NCBI RefSeq assembly: GCF_000423445.1
Contig: NZ_KE384018.1
Coordinates: forward strand, 142,964-206,963
DNA: 64,000 nucleotides
Source: Acidipropionibacterium thoenii DSM 20276
GTDB lineage: Bacteria; Actinomycetota; Actinomycetes; Propionibacteriales; Propionibacteriaceae
Reading direction: 5' to 3'
Part shown: positions 34,702 through 44,177 of the stretch, piece by piece
How the letters are laid out: every line of letters starts with the position of its first letter
How positions within the stretch are numbered: the first letter of the stretch is position 1
Notes under the pieces: generated by a model
What the model was told of the DNA's origin: nothing
Databases searched by the model: none
The model's input: only the letters and a program-made list of their open reading frames with translations
Program-made: the position numbers and the translations under genes

Positions 34702-36030
34702 ATGGCGCAGCAGCGGGACAACGGGCCCGGTCCCGGGGTCGACGCCGCCCGCAGCCACTCGGTTCGTGGCGGCCGCCATGAGTCCGATGTCATCGTGGTC
34801 GGCGCCGGACCCGGTGGGTCGGCCACTGCCGCCCACCTGGCCCGCCGAGGCCTGCACGTCACCCTGCTGGAGAAGGCCGTCTTCCCCCGCGACAAGATCT
34901 GCGGGGACGGGCTGACCCCGCGTGCCGTCAAGCAACTCATCCGGCTCGGCGTCGACGTCTCCGAGCAGGCCGGCTGGAAGCACACCAGGGGGCTTCGCAT
35001 CTACGGCGGCACCATCCCCTCCTTCGTGATGGAGTGGCCTGAGCTGTCCGACTTCCCGGACTTCGGGATGGTCTGCCGCAGGGCGGTGCTGGACCAGTTC
35101 CTGGCCGAGCACGCCGCGGCCCAGGGAGCCGAGCTCATCACCGGGGTCAACGTCACCGAGCCGGTCATCGATCCGCGCACCGACCGGATCACCGGCGTCC
35201 GCGCCAGGGACGGCCGCACCTTCAGTGCCCCGGTGGTGGTCGGCGCCGACGGAGTCTCCTCGAGACTGGCCACTCGGATGGGCATCCATCGGCGCGAGGA
35301 CCGCCCGATGGGGGTGGCGGTGCGGACCTACTTCCGTTCCCCGATGTCCCAGGACGACTGTCTGAGCTCCTGGCTGGAGCTGTGGGACGGCAAGCCCCAC
35401 GAGTCGGCCCTGCTGCCCGGCTACGGCTGGGCCTTCCCCGAGCCCGACGGCACGGTCAACGTGGGGCTGGGAATGCTCGACTCCTCCGATGCCTTCCGCA
35501 ACACCGACTACCGGGGGCTGATGAAACGCTGGTTGTCCCACACCCCGCCCGAGTGGGGGCTCACCGAGGACAATCAGGAGGGCCCGATCCGCGGGGCCGC
35601 GCTGCCGATGGCCTTCAACAGGGCTCCCGCCTACCGTCGGGGTCTGCTCCTGGTGGGAGACGCCGCAGGGATGGTCAATCCCTTCAACGGGGAGGGCATC
35701 GACTACGCCATGGAGGCCGGCGAGATGGCAGCCGATGCGATCGCCGAGGCCCATTACCGCGGCGCCGGGAGTTCCTCGGCCGAGAAGGCCCTGGAGGGTT
35801 ACCAGAGCTGTCTGAAGGCCCGGCTGGGCGGCTACTACCGGCTCGGGACCATCTTCGTGAAACTCATCGGCGATCCGAGAGTGATGCGGATGTGCACGAC
35901 CTACGGGCTGCCGCGGAAGTCCCTGATGAAGCTGGTCAACAAGCTGCTGGCCAATCTCACCGATGCCCGTGACGGAGATCTGTCGGACCGGCTCATCAAC
36001 ACCCTCACCCGATTGGCGCCCTCAGCATGA
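34702..36030 (+). CDS. Geranylgeranyl reductase-family flavoprotein (menaquinone side-chain reductase-like)
   Basis: A 442-residue FAD-dependent reductase. The Rossmann motif VIVVGAGPGGSATAAHLA spans residues 30-47. RDKICGDGLTPRAVK is the family's substrate/FAD loop, and GDAAGMVNPFNGEGIDYAMEAG near residue 318 is the second FAD motif. The family saturates isoprenoid double bonds; a close functional analogue in mycobacteria, MenJ, reduces one bond of menaquinone, and tetrahydromenaquinones are common in propionibacteria. Position directly upstream of nuoA is conserved in many actinobacteria. The ATG at 34702 has AGGAGG six bases upstream. The stop codon sits in a 21-bp tandem repeat and overlaps a downstream ATG. 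Confidence 0.87.
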   Translation: MAQQRDNGPGPGVDAARSHSVRGGRHESDVIVVGAGPGGSATAAHLARRGLHVTLLEKAVFPRDKICGDGLTPRAVKQLIRLGVDVSEQAGWKHTRGLRIYGGTIPSFVMEWPELSDFPDFGMVCRRAVLDQFLAEHAAAQGAELITGVNVTEPVIDPRTDRITGVRARDGRTFSAPVVVGADGVSSRLATRMGIHRREDRPMGVAVRTYFRSPMSQDDCLSSWLELWDGKPHESALLPGYGWAFPEPDGTVNVGLGMLDSSDAFRNTDYRGLMKRWLSHTPPEWGLTEDNQEGPIRGAALPMAFNRAPAYRRGLLLVGDAAGMVNPFNGEGIDYAMEAGEMAADAIAEAHYRGAGSSSAEKALEGYQSCLKARLGGYYRLGTIFVKLIGDPRVMRMCTTYGLPRKSLMKLVNKLLANLTDARDGDLSDRLINTLTRLAPSA

Positions 36031-36098
36031 GGTACCGACAGGGCAGCATGAGGTACCGACAGGGCAGCATGAGGTACCGACAGGGCAGCATGAGGTAC
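36023..36098 (+). repeat. 21-bp tandem repeat at the reductase gene stop codon
   Basis: Three perfect copies of CAGCATGAGGTACCGACAGG plus one base (21 bases per unit), and a 13-base partial fourth copy, start in the last codons of the flavoprotein gene. Each copy contains ATGA; the first one provides the gene's TGA stop. The exact identity of copies implies recent expansion. Confidence 0.9.
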
Positions 36099-36257
36099 CC
36101 GGCGTGCGAGAACAGCGGGGCCGGTGTCGTACACCCCGCCGCGATGAACTATCTTGATTCCAAGACAGATCAGCGAAGATCGCGTCAACTCAGTTCCAGC
36201 AGGCCCGGCGGCACTCCGGGTGCCACAGACAACGACGTCGAAGGCGGTAGGTCATGA
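36027..36257 (+). other. Possible bridging ORF (76 codons) between the reductase gene and nuoA
   Basis: An open frame begins at the ATG overlapping the flavoprotein stop (ATGA, 36027-36030) and ends at a TGA overlapping the nuoA start (ATGA, 36254-36257). It encodes MRYRQGS three times, then a polar tail. Third-position G+C is not raised after the repeat, so a conserved protein is doubtful. Ribosomes could still travel through it and couple the two genes. I list it as a possible coupling frame, not a confident gene. The nuo promoter, if separate, should also lie here. Confidence 0.3.
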
Positions 36258-36622
36258 ACCCGTACATCCCCCTAGTCAGCATGATGATCCTGGCGGCGCT
36301 GTTCGTCTGCGTGATGATCGGCATGAACAAGGTGTTCAGCCCGACCCGCCACAACGCCTCGAAGCACGTCACCTATGAGTGCGGCATCGAGCCCACCCCG
36401 CAGCCGGTCGGTGGCGGGCGTTTCCCGGTGAAGTACTACGTGGTCGCGATGCTCTACATCGTCTTCGACATCGAGATCGTCTTCCTCTACCCCTGGGCGG
36501 TCGGCTTCAACCACTTCCTCAGCCTGGGAGCCTTCGCCGTCATCGAGATGGTGCTGTTCATCGCGACGGTCTTCGTCTCCTACCTCTACGTCTACCGCCG
36601 ACGAGGCCTGGACTGGGATTGA
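36254..36622 (+). CDS. nuoA: NADH-quinone oxidoreductase subunit A
   Basis: Membrane subunit of complex I near the quinone site. The 122-residue protein has three helices and the family hallmarks YECGIEP (41-47) in the flexible first loop and FDIEIVFLYPW (71-81) with the acidic pair in helix 2. It opens the 14-gene nuo operon. A moderate AAGGCGG site precedes the ATG, which also overlaps the stop of an upstream open frame. A 99-base gap follows before nuoB. Confidence 0.96.
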   Translation: MNPYIPLVSMMILAALFVCVMIGMNKVFSPTRHNASKHVTYECGIEPTPQPVGGGRFPVKYYVVAMLYIVFDIEIVFLYPWAVGFNHFLSLGAFAVIEMVLFIATVFVSYLYVYRRRGLDWD

Positions 36623-36721
36623 ACTGGACACCACGGATCTGGACCCGGCCCACCCGGCATGACTCGGCACAGCATGACTGACCGCAGCATCACCGAGCAG
36701 GGCAAGGACTGAGAGGAAGAA

Positions 36722-37297
36722 ATGGCCGAGTACGACGCTGATGTCCCAGCCGGCATTGTGATGACCTCCATGGAGGCGGTGGTCGGATGGTTGCGCAAGA
36801 GCTCCTTCTGGCCCCTGACGATGGGGCTGGCCTGCTGCGCCATCGAGATGATCTCCTACGGCGGCCCGCGTGCCGACGCCGCCAGATGGGGTCATGAGGT
36901 GTTCCGCTCCTCGCCCCGACAGGCCGATCTGATGATCGTCTCGGGCCGGGTGAGTCAGAAGATGGCCCCGGTGGTCCGTCAGCTCTACGACCAGATGCCC
37001 AATCCCAAGTGGGTCATCTCGATGGGGGCCTGCGCCTCCTCGGGCGGGATCTTCAACAATTACGCGATCATCCAGGGCTGCGACCACATCATCCCGGTCG
37101 ATGTCTACCTGCCGGGCTGCCCGCCGAGCCCCGACATGCTCATCGATGCCGTGTTCAAGCTGCGCGAGCAGATCCAGCACTGGCCGCTGCTCGGTCACAT
37201 GGCCGAGGTCGAGAAGGCCAAGGAGAGCATCGCGCTGGCCGCCCCCAGCACCCTGGAGATGCCCACCACCACGCCGTCGAAGGAGATCGGGCGATGA
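36722..37297 (+). CDS. nuoB: NADH-quinone oxidoreductase subunit B
   Basis: Carries the terminal [4Fe-4S] cluster N2 that reduces quinone. The 191-residue protein has the adjacent Cys pair in GLACC (C38, C39), GACASSGG near residue 102 and GCPPSP near residue 133, all four N2 ligands. [12 protein letters not shown] and [13 protein letters not shown] are invariant family blocks. AGAGGA precedes the ATG by five to six bases; the stop overlaps the nuoC start (ATGA). Confidence 0.97.
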   Translation: MAEYDADVPAGIVMTSMEAVVGWLRKSSFWPLTMGLACCAIEMISYGGPRADAARWGHEVFRSSPRQADLMIVSGRVSQKMAPVVRQLYDQMPNPKWVISMGACASSGGIFNNYAIIQGCDHIIPVDVYLPGCPPSPDMLIDAVFKLREQIQHWPLLGHMAEVEKAKESIALAAPSTLEMPTTTPSKEIGR

Positions 37298-38040
37298 GTG
37301 ATCAGACGCCGAGCGCCGGCAGCGGCGACAAGGCCCCGGAGCGGAGCGGAGGGGACGCCGGGATCGAGCAGGTTCCCGCCCCCAACCCGGTGATGGAGGT
37401 CCGCAGCGGGATGTGGGGAGGTGCCTCCGGAAGCTCCGACACGTCCGGCTACAACGGACTGGTCAGCGTCGTGGAGTTCCCCGGCGACTCCTCGCGGCCC
37501 TACGGTGGCTGGTTCGACGCGGTGGCCGACCGGATGGCCCAGCTGGTGCCCGGCTTCTCCGCCGGCCTCACCCTGGTCGACCGCGGCGAGATCACCTTCT
37601 TCGTGCGACCCGAGAAGCTTCTCGAGCTCGTCTCCGCACTGCGCGACGACGCGCAGCTGCGGTTCGAGTGCTGCGCCGCCCTGACCTGCGTGCACTACCC
37701 GCAGATGACCGGCCAGCAGGTGCACGTCGTCTACAACCTGCTGTCCTACACGCACAATCGGCGGATCCGCCTGGAGGTGGCGTTGGCCGACCCTGCTGAC
37801 CAGCACCCGCACCTGCCCTCGGTGGTGAGCGTCTACCCGCACGCCGACTACCAGGAGCGCGAGGCCTGGGACATGTTCGGGGTGATCTTCGACGGCCACC
37901 CGGCACTGACCAGGATCCTGATGCCGGATGACTGGGTCGGCCATCCGCAGCGCAAGGACTACCCGTTGGGGGGCATCCCGGTGGAGTACAAGGGCCATGT
38001 GACACCTCCGCCGGACGAGCGAAGGAGTTACAACTCATGA
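37294..38040 (+). CDS. nuoC: NADH-quinone oxidoreductase subunit C
   Basis: Peripheral-arm subunit lying against NuoD. The 248-residue protein has an unusual polar, low-complexity N-terminal 45 residues before the conserved domain, as often in actinobacteria. The 30-kDa subunit signature is [16 protein letters not shown] (about 188-203) followed by [19 protein letters not shown]. It overlaps nuoB and nuoD by ATGA. Confidence 0.96.
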   Translation: MSDQTPSAGSGDKAPERSGGDAGIEQVPAPNPVMEVRSGMWGGASGSSDTSGYNGLVSVVEFPGDSSRPYGGWFDAVADRMAQLVPGFSAGLTLVDRGEITFFVRPEKLLELVSALRDDAQLRFECCAALTCVHYPQMTGQQVHVVYNLLSYTHNRRIRLEVALADPADQHPHLPSVVSVYPHADYQEREAWDMFGVIFDGHPALTRILMPDDWVGHPQRKDYPLGGIPVEYKGHVTPPPDERRSYNS

Positions 38041-39398
38041 GCGAGCAGACACGCAGCGGGTTCCGCACCTCGGCCGGGGGCCCGGGATCCCCGGGGGCGG
38101 CGGGCCGCGAGGAGTTCCTGGCCCAGGGCGGCGACTGGTCCGACATCGTCGCCGAGTCCGCCGAGCGTGGGGACGAGACGGTGGTGGTCAACTTCGGCCC
38201 CTCGCACCCCTCCACCCACGGTGTGATGCGCCTCATCATGGAGCTGGACGGCGAGACCATCACCAGCATCCGGCCGGGTATCGGATTCCTGCACACCGGT
38301 ATCGAGAAGAACATGGAGTACCGCACCTGGACCCAGGGCGTCACCTTCGTGACCCGGTGCAACTATGTGGCCAACTTCTTCAACGAGGCGGTCTACTGCT
38401 TGGCGGTGGAGAAGCTGCTCGGAATCACCGACGAGATCCCCGAGAGGGCCCAGATCCTGCGGGTGATGATCATGGAGGTCAACCGGATCTCCAACCACTT
38501 CACCGGGGTGGGCGCCGGGGCCCTGGAGCTCAACGCCACATCGGTCCAGGAGGTCTGCCTCCGGGAACGCGAGATCTGCCTGGAGTTCAACCAGGCGGTC
38601 ACCGGGCTGCGGATGAACAACGCCTGGATCCGCCCCGGCGGCACCGCCACCGATCTTCCCGAGGACGGCCTGGACCGGTTGCGCGATCTCATCAAGAGGA
38701 TGTCGGACAACATCCCGGAGATCGACCAGTTCTTCACCGCTAACCCGATCTTCAGGTCACGCACCCAGGGGGCCGGATACATGGACCTGGCCGGCTGCAT
38801 GGCGATGGGCTGCACCGGTCCGGTGCTGCGCTCCACCGGCCTGCCCTGGGACCTGCGCAAGAAGCAGCCCTACAGCGGCTACCAGGACTACGACTTCGAG
38901 GTCTGCACCGCCGACTCCTGCGACGCCTACGGGCGCTACCTGGTGAGGCTGCACGAGATGTTCGAGTCGATCAAGATCCTCAAGCAGTGCCTCAAGCGCC
39001 TCACCGAGACCCAGGGTGCCCCGCACATGGTCGCCGACAAGAGGATCGCCTGGCCCGCCGAGCTGTCCATCGGCCCCGACGGCCAGGGCAACTCCTACGA
39101 ACACATCAAGCACATCATGGGGGAGTCCATGGAGGCACTCATCCACCACTTCAAGCTCGTCACCGAGGGGTTCAAGGTGCCCGCCGGGCAGGTCTACCAG
39201 GCGGTCGAGGCCGGCGCCGGGGAGCTCGGCTGCCATCTGGTCTCCGACGGCGGGACGAGGCCCTACCGGTGCCATCTGAGGGACCCCGGATTCATTCACG
39301 TCCAGTCGATCCCGGCGATGTGCGAAGGCGCGCTGCTGCCCGACGTGGTGGCCACCCTGGCCTCCCTCGACCCGGTGATGGGAGGGGTGGACCGATGA
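38037..39398 (+). CDS. nuoD: NADH-quinone oxidoreductase subunit D
   Basis: 49-kDa subunit that, with NuoB, forms the quinone pocket. The 453-residue protein has the pocket motif [14 protein letters not shown] (52-65) with His57 and His61, and the [16 protein letters not shown] block (83-98). The C terminus ends in the usual DPVMGGVDR. The first 45 residues are an actinobacterial extension. ATGA overlaps on both sides keep its translation tied to nuoC and nuoE. Confidence 0.97.
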   Translation: MSEQTRSGFRTSAGGPGSPGAAGREEFLAQGGDWSDIVAESAERGDETVVVNFGPSHPSTHGVMRLIMELDGETITSIRPGIGFLHTGIEKNMEYRTWTQGVTFVTRCNYVANFFNEAVYCLAVEKLLGITDEIPERAQILRVMIMEVNRISNHFTGVGAGALELNATSVQEVCLREREICLEFNQAVTGLRMNNAWIRPGGTATDLPEDGLDRLRDLIKRMSDNIPEIDQFFTANPIFRSRTQGAGYMDLAGCMAMGCTGPVLRSTGLPWDLRKKQPYSGYQDYDFEVCTADSCDAYGRYLVRLHEMFESIKILKQCLKRLTETQGAPHMVADKRIAWPAELSIGPDGQGNSYEHIKHIMGESMEALIHHFKLVTEGFKVPAGQVYQAVEAGAGELGCHLVSDGGTRPYRCHLRDPGFIHVQSIPAMCEGALLPDVVATLASLDPVMGGVDR

Positions 39399-40195
39399 GC
39401 GCCCCCGACCAGGACGGCCAGTCGGCCTCCTACCCCTTCTCCGAGGAGTTCCACAGCCACTTCAGCGACACCGGCGGGGTCGACCAGTCCGACCAGTCGA
39501 CGTCGATCACCGAGCAGACCCTCGAGGAGCTGCGCTCCCTGGCGGCCCGCTACCCCGAGCCGCGATCGGCCCTGCTGCCGATGCTGCACCTGGTGCAGTC
39601 GGTCGACGGGCGGGTCTCCCCGGCCGGCATCGAGGCCTGCGCCCAGGTGCTCGGTATCACCGCGGCCCAGGTCTCGGGGGTGGCGACCTTCTACACCATG
39701 TACAAGCGGCGTCCGGCCGGCCAGCACCACATCGGGATCTGCACCACCTCGGTGTGCGCGATCCTGGGTGGCGACCTGCTGCTGGACCGGGTGGAGCACA
39801 AGCTCGGCATCAAGGAGGGCCAGACCACCGCGGACGGGAAGTTCTCCCTGGAGCGCATCGAGTGCAACGCGGCCTGTGATTTCGCTCCGATCATGATGGT
39901 CAACTGGGAGTTCATGGACAACATGACTCTCCGCAAGGCCGACGAGATCCTCGACGCGCTGGCCGCCGGTGAACCGGTCCACTCCACCCGGGGCGCCACC
40001 ATCACCAGCTGGCGGGAGGCCGAGCGGGTGCTCGCCGGGTTCCCCGATGACCGGGCCGATGAGGGCCCCACCGCGGGAGACGCCTCCCTGCAGGGTCTGA
40101 GGATCGCCCGCCAGCACGGCTGGAGCGCTCCGGTAGCGCAACGGCCGGCAGAACAGTCGCAGACCGACGACCAGGGTGAGGAGGAGTCGAGATGA
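39395..40195 (+). CDS. nuoE: NADH-quinone oxidoreductase subunit E
   Basis: Thioredoxin-fold subunit with [2Fe-2S] cluster N1a, next to NuoF. The four ligands are the Cys pairs in [13 protein letters not shown] (about 113-125) and [10 protein letters not shown] (about 155-164). At 266 residues it is longer than the usual 160-240, with a polar N-terminal lead of about 35 residues and a C-terminal extension after the cluster domain. It overlaps nuoD and nuoF by ATGA. Confidence 0.96.
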   Translation: MSAPDQDGQSASYPFSEEFHSHFSDTGGVDQSDQSTSITEQTLEELRSLAARYPEPRSALLPMLHLVQSVDGRVSPAGIEACAQVLGITAAQVSGVATFYTMYKRRPAGQHHIGICTTSVCAILGGDLLLDRVEHKLGIKEGQTTADGKFSLERIECNAACDFAPIMMVNWEFMDNMTLRKADEILDALAAGEPVHSTRGATITSWREAERVLAGFPDDRADEGPTAGDASLQGLRIARQHGWSAPVAQRPAEQSQTDDQGEEESR

Positions 40196-41562
40196 GTGAG
40201 GATGCAGTCACCCTCGAGATGGCTCAGGGCAGCTCCCCGCTGACCCCCGTGCTGTCGGCGAACTGGGACGACCCGCGCGCCTGGAAGCTCGTCAACTACG
40301 AACGACGCGACGGCTATCGCGGGCTGCGCACCGCGCTGGGGATGGCCCCCGATGATGTCATCAGCCTGGTGAAGGAGGCCGGCCTGCGCGGTCGTGGCGG
40401 GGCGGGTTTCCCGGCCGGCCTGAAATGGTCCTTCATCCCCAAGGACAACCCCAACCCCACCTACCTGGTGGTCAACTGCGACGAGTCCGAGCCGGGCACC
40501 TGCAAGGACATGCCGCTGCTGATGGCCTCCCCGCACACCCTGGTGGAGGGCGCCATCATCGCCTCCTACGCAGTGCACGCCAAGGTGGCCTTCCTCTACG
40601 TCCGCGGTGAGGTGCTGCACATCATCCGGCGCCTCCAGCAGGCGGTCCGGGAGGCCTACTCGGCCGGTTACCTCGGCTCCGACATCCTGGGCTCGGGATA
40701 TGACCTGGACATCATCGTGCATGCTGGTGCCGGGGCCTACATCTGCGGCGAGGAGACCGCTCTGCTGGACTCCCTGGAGGGACGCCGCGGCCAGCCCAGG
40801 CTGCGCCCGCCCTTCCCTGCGGTGGCCGGCCTCTACGCCAGCCCGACGGTGGTCAACAATGCCGAGACGATCTCCTCGGTGCCGGCCATCCTCACCCATG
40901 GCAAGGACTGGTTCCAGTCGATGGGCACCGAGAAATCGGCCGGCTTCACGCTCTTCTCGCTGTCGGGCCATGTCGCCAACCCCGGCCAGTACGAGGCCCC
41001 ACTGGGCATCACCCTGGCGCAACTGCTCCAGATCAGCGGCGGGATGCGAGCCGGCCACCAGCTGAAGTTCTTCACCCCCGGCGGATCCTCGACGCCGATG
41101 TTCAGCGCCGCCGAGGTCAATGTCCCGCTGGACTACGAGTCGGTGGCCGGGGCCGGTTCGATCCTGGGCACCAAGGCCCTGCAGTGCTTCGACGAGACCA
41201 CCTCGGTGGTGCGCACCGTGCTGCGCTGGATGGAGTTCTACAAGCACGAGTCCTGCGGCAAGTGCACCCCCTGCCGGGAGGGCACCTGGTGGATGGTCCA
41301 GATGCTGCGCAGGATCGAGGCTGGCGAGGGCCGCCCCGGCGACGTCGACAAGCTCCTGGACGTCAACGAGCGGATCGGCGGGCGGTCCTTCTGCACCCTG
41401 GCCGACGGCGCCGTGGGTTGTGTGCGCGGCGCGGTGAAGAACTTCCGCGACGAGTTCGAGGCTGGCTGCAACGGCGTGCCCGCCTGGCAGCTGCTGCCCT
41501 ACGAACGCAGCACGGTCTTCAGTGACGAGGATCTCGACTCCAGAGTGGGAGCAACCGCATGA
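40192..41562 (+). CDS. nuoF: NADH-quinone oxidoreductase subunit F
   Basis: NADH dehydrogenase module subunit holding FMN and cluster N3. The 456-residue protein shows the FMN/NADH loop GRGGAGFPAGLKW (67-79), a second glycine block GAGAYICGEETALL, and N3 ligands in ESCGKCTPCREGT (about 351-363) plus the distant Cys in FCTLADGA (about 401). All cofactors appear intact. ATGA overlaps with nuoE and nuoG. Confidence 0.97.
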   Translation: MSEDAVTLEMAQGSSPLTPVLSANWDDPRAWKLVNYERRDGYRGLRTALGMAPDDVISLVKEAGLRGRGGAGFPAGLKWSFIPKDNPNPTYLVVNCDESEPGTCKDMPLLMASPHTLVEGAIIASYAVHAKVAFLYVRGEVLHIIRRLQQAVREAYSAGYLGSDILGSGYDLDIIVHAGAGAYICGEETALLDSLEGRRGQPRLRPPFPAVAGLYASPTVVNNAETISSVPAILTHGKDWFQSMGTEKSAGFTLFSLSGHVANPGQYEAPLGITLAQLLQISGGMRAGHQLKFFTPGGSSTPMFSAAEVNVPLDYESVAGAGSILGTKALQCFDETTSVVRTVLRWMEFYKHESCGKCTPCREGTWWMVQMLRRIEAGEGRPGDVDKLLDVNERIGGRSFCTLADGAVGCVRGAVKNFRDEFEAGCNGVPAWQLLPYERSTVFSDEDLDSRVGATA

Positions 41563-44177
41563 GCGTCGACACCACACATGCCACGATGGCCCCGGCCAAG
41601 CCGGAGTCGGTGACCCTCACCATCGACGGGCGGCAGGTGAGCGTGCCCAAGGGCACCCTCATCATCCGCGCCGCCGAACAGATCGGGACTGCCATCCCGA
41701 GATTCTGCGACCACCCGCTGCTCGACCCGGCCGGGGCCTGCAGGCAGTGTCTGGTGGAGATCCCGGACGCCGGCAACGGTCGGGGCTTCCCCAAGCCGCA
41801 GCCCTCCTGCACGATGCCGGTGGCCGAGGGGATGGTCGTCAGGACCCAGGTCTCCTCCGAGCTGGCCCGCAATGCCCAGGAAGGCATCCTGGAGCTGCTG
41901 CTCATCAACCACCCGCTGGACTGCCCGATCTGCGACAAGGGCGGGGAGTGCCCGCTGCAGAACCAGGCGATGGCCGAGGGCCGAGGCGAGTCGCGGTACC
42001 TGGGGGTCAAGAGGACCTTCCCCAAGCCGATCTCGATCTCCGCCCAGATCCTGCTGGACCGGGAACGCTGTGTGCTGTGCCAGCGATGCACCCGGTTCTC
42101 CGACCAGATCTCCGGGGACCCCTTCATCAACCTCCAGGAGCGTGGTGCCGCCTCCCAGATCGGCGAGTACGTCAAGGACGGCTACGACTCCTACTTCTCA
42201 GGCAATGTCATCCAGATCTGCCCGGTCGGGGCACTGACCAGCAAGGACTACCGGTTCCACGCCCGGCCCTTCGACCTGGTCTCCACCCGGACCACCTGCG
42301 AGCACTGCGCCGCCGGCTGCGAACTGCGCACCGACCATCGCCAGTACCGGGTGGAGCGCCGGCTGGCCGGTGACCTGCCCGAGGTCAATGAGGAGTGGAA
42401 CTGCGACAAGGGTCGGTTCGGCTTCCGTTACGGTCACCAGGACGACAGGATCACCCGACCGTTGGTGCGCCGCGACGGCGTCCTGCAGCCCGCCTCCTGG
42501 GCCGATGCGATCGACACCGCGGTGGCGGGGCTGAAGGCCGCCGGACGCCGGGTGGGAGTACTCACCGGCGGCCGGCTCACCGTGGAGACCAACCTGGCCT
42601 GGTCGAAGTTCGCCCGGATGGTGCTGGGCACCAACAACATCGACTTCCGCTCGCGGATCTCCTCTCCCGAGGAGGCCACCTTCCTGGCCTCTCAGGTGGC
42701 CGGGCGCAGCCAGGCCGAGTCGGTGAGTTATCGCGACCTGGAGGACGCCGGTCGGGTGGTACTGGTCGACCTGGAACCCGAGGACGAGTCCCCGATCATC
42801 TTCCTGAGGTTGCGCAAGGCGGCGATGAAGAAGAAGCTGCCGGTCACCGTCATCGGAACCCACCTCACCCGTGGCTCGGTCAAGATGGGCGCCGCCCTGG
42901 AGCCCTGCCTGCCCGGCGACGAGGACGCCGCCCTGGTGCGGCTGGTGGAGCGCAATGTCATCGACGAGCGGACCATCGTGCTGATCGGCGAGCGGGCTGC
43001 TGCCAGTCCCGGCGCCCTCACCGCGGCGGTGGACGCCGTTCGGGTCGCCGGTGCCCGGCTGGCCTGGGTGCCCCGTCGTGCCGGTGATGTCGGTGCCGTG
43101 GAGGCCGGCTGCCTTCCGGGCCTGCTGCCCGGCGGCCGCCCGGTCACCGACCCGGTGGCACGGGTCGAGACGGGAGCCCTGTGGGCCGCCCGGACGCTGC
43201 CGGCCGAGGTCGGCCTGGACGCCGGGCAGATGCTCGCCTCGGTGCTGGGCTCGCCTGCCGATGATGCCGAGGAGCCGGTCGAGCCGGCCATCGACGCACT
43301 GATGATCTCCGGCGTCCAACCCCGCGATTTCGCCGATCCGGCGGCCACCCTGGCGGCTCTGGAGCAGGTCGGATTCCTGGTGAGTCTGGAGCAGCGCACC
43401 TCCCAGGTCACCGAGCGGGCCGACGTCGTGCTGCCGGTGGCGCTGCTGGAGGAGACCTCCGGCACCTTCCTCAACTGGGAGCACCGGCCCGGTCGGGTCC
43501 GGGTGGTCAACACCCAGCCCGCGACCCCGATGAATGAGATCAGGGTGCTGGCCGCGCTGGCCGACGCGATGGGCTCGGATCTGGGGATGCGCACGGTGGT
43601 CGAGGCCCACGCCGCGTGGGCCGAGATCGAGCCCTGGCAGGGGGCCCGCCCTGAGCTGGCCGATCCCGAGGGTGGGCCCGGCACCGGTGCCGCCGACGGT
43701 TCGGGGCAGTTCCCGGCAACGGTGGCCGGTGGTGCAGGGTCGCTGAGGCTGGACTCCTGGATCCAGCTGCTGGACTCCTCCGCCGGCCTGGACGGGGCCA
43801 CCGACCTGCAGGCCAGTGCCCGGCCGGCGGTGGTCCGGGTCTCACCCGGCACGGCGCAGTGGCTGGGAGTGGCCGAGGGGCAGCCGGTGCAGGTCACCGG
43901 GCCGGCCGGCTCGGTGGAACTGCCGGCCAGGGTCGATCCGACCATGATCGACGGGGCGGTCTGGATGCCGCTCCACGGGCCGGACCAGGCAGCGGGTGGC
44001 GGTTCGAGACAGGCTCCGCCGTTACGGCAGCGTCTGGGGGTGCTGCCGGGTAGCCCGGTGCACCTGGCCGCGGTTCAGGCCAACGCGGGTACGGATCAGG
44101 CCAACGCGGGTACGGATCAGGCCAACGCGGGTACGGATCAGGCCAACGCGGGTACGGATCAGGGAGGTGCGGCATGA
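41559..44177 (+). CDS. nuoG: NADH-quinone oxidoreductase subunit G
   Basis: Large iron-sulphur subunit of the electron-input arm, 872 residues. The N-terminal ferredoxin domain has [2Fe-2S] ligands in FCDHPLLDPAGACRQC and SCTMP. The next clusters use CPICDKGGECPLQ and CVLCQRCTRF with CPVGAL. The C-x-x-C-x-x-x-C-x27-C set starting at CEHCAAGC provides the additional N7-type cluster found in many bacteria. A degenerate molybdopterin-oxidoreductase-like domain follows. The C terminus is unusual: residues 840-867 are four exact QANAGTD repeats from a 21-bp DNA repeat, then QGGAA. ATGA overlaps with nuoF and nuoH. Confidence 0.96.
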   Translation: MSVDTTHATMAPAKPESVTLTIDGRQVSVPKGTLIIRAAEQIGTAIPRFCDHPLLDPAGACRQCLVEIPDAGNGRGFPKPQPSCTMPVAEGMVVRTQVSSELARNAQEGILELLLINHPLDCPICDKGGECPLQNQAMAEGRGESRYLGVKRTFPKPISISAQILLDRERCVLCQRCTRFSDQISGDPFINLQERGAASQIGEYVKDGYDSYFSGNVIQICPVGALTSKDYRFHARPFDLVSTRTTCEHCAAGCELRTDHRQYRVERRLAGDLPEVNEEWNCDKGRFGFRYGHQDDRITRPLVRRDGVLQPASWADAIDTAVAGLKAAGRRVGVLTGGRLTVETNLAWSKFARMVLGTNNIDFRSRISSPEEATFLASQVAGRSQAESVSYRDLEDAGRVVLVDLEPEDESPIIFLRLRKAAMKKKLPVTVIGTHLTRGSVKMGAALEPCLPGDEDAALVRLVERNVIDERTIVLIGERAAASPGALTAAVDAVRVAGARLAWVPRRAGDVGAVEAGCLPGLLPGGRPVTDPVARVETGALWAARTLPAEVGLDAGQMLASVLGSPADDAEEPVEPAIDALMISGVQPRDFADPAATLAALEQVGFLVSLEQRTSQVTERADVVLPVALLEETSGTFLNWEHRPGRVRVVNTQPATPMNEIRVLAALADAMGSDLGMRTVVEAHAAWAEIEPWQGARPELADPEGGPGTGAADGSGQFPATVAGGAGSLRLDSWIQLLDSSAGLDGATDLQASARPAVVRVSPGTAQWLGVAEGQPVQVTGPAGSVELPARVDPTMIDGAVWMPLHGPDQAAGGGSRQAPPLRQRLGVLPGSPVHLAAVQANAGTDQANAGTDQANAGTDQANAGTDQGGAA
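44076..44163 (+). repeat. 21-bp tandem repeat at the 3' end of nuoG
   Basis: Four exact 21-base copies (44076-44159) beginning CAGGCCAACGCGGGTACGG, plus a four-base partial copy, encode QANAGTD four times in frame, ending 15 bases before the stop. The period is a multiple of three, so copy changes keep the frame. The AGGGAGG site of nuoH begins at the end of the array. Confidence 0.92.

Noticed and set aside
36023-36098. CRISPR-like array
   Set aside because: Repeats are directly adjacent with no spacers, and there are no cas genes; the same holds for 44076-44163 and 63803-63884.
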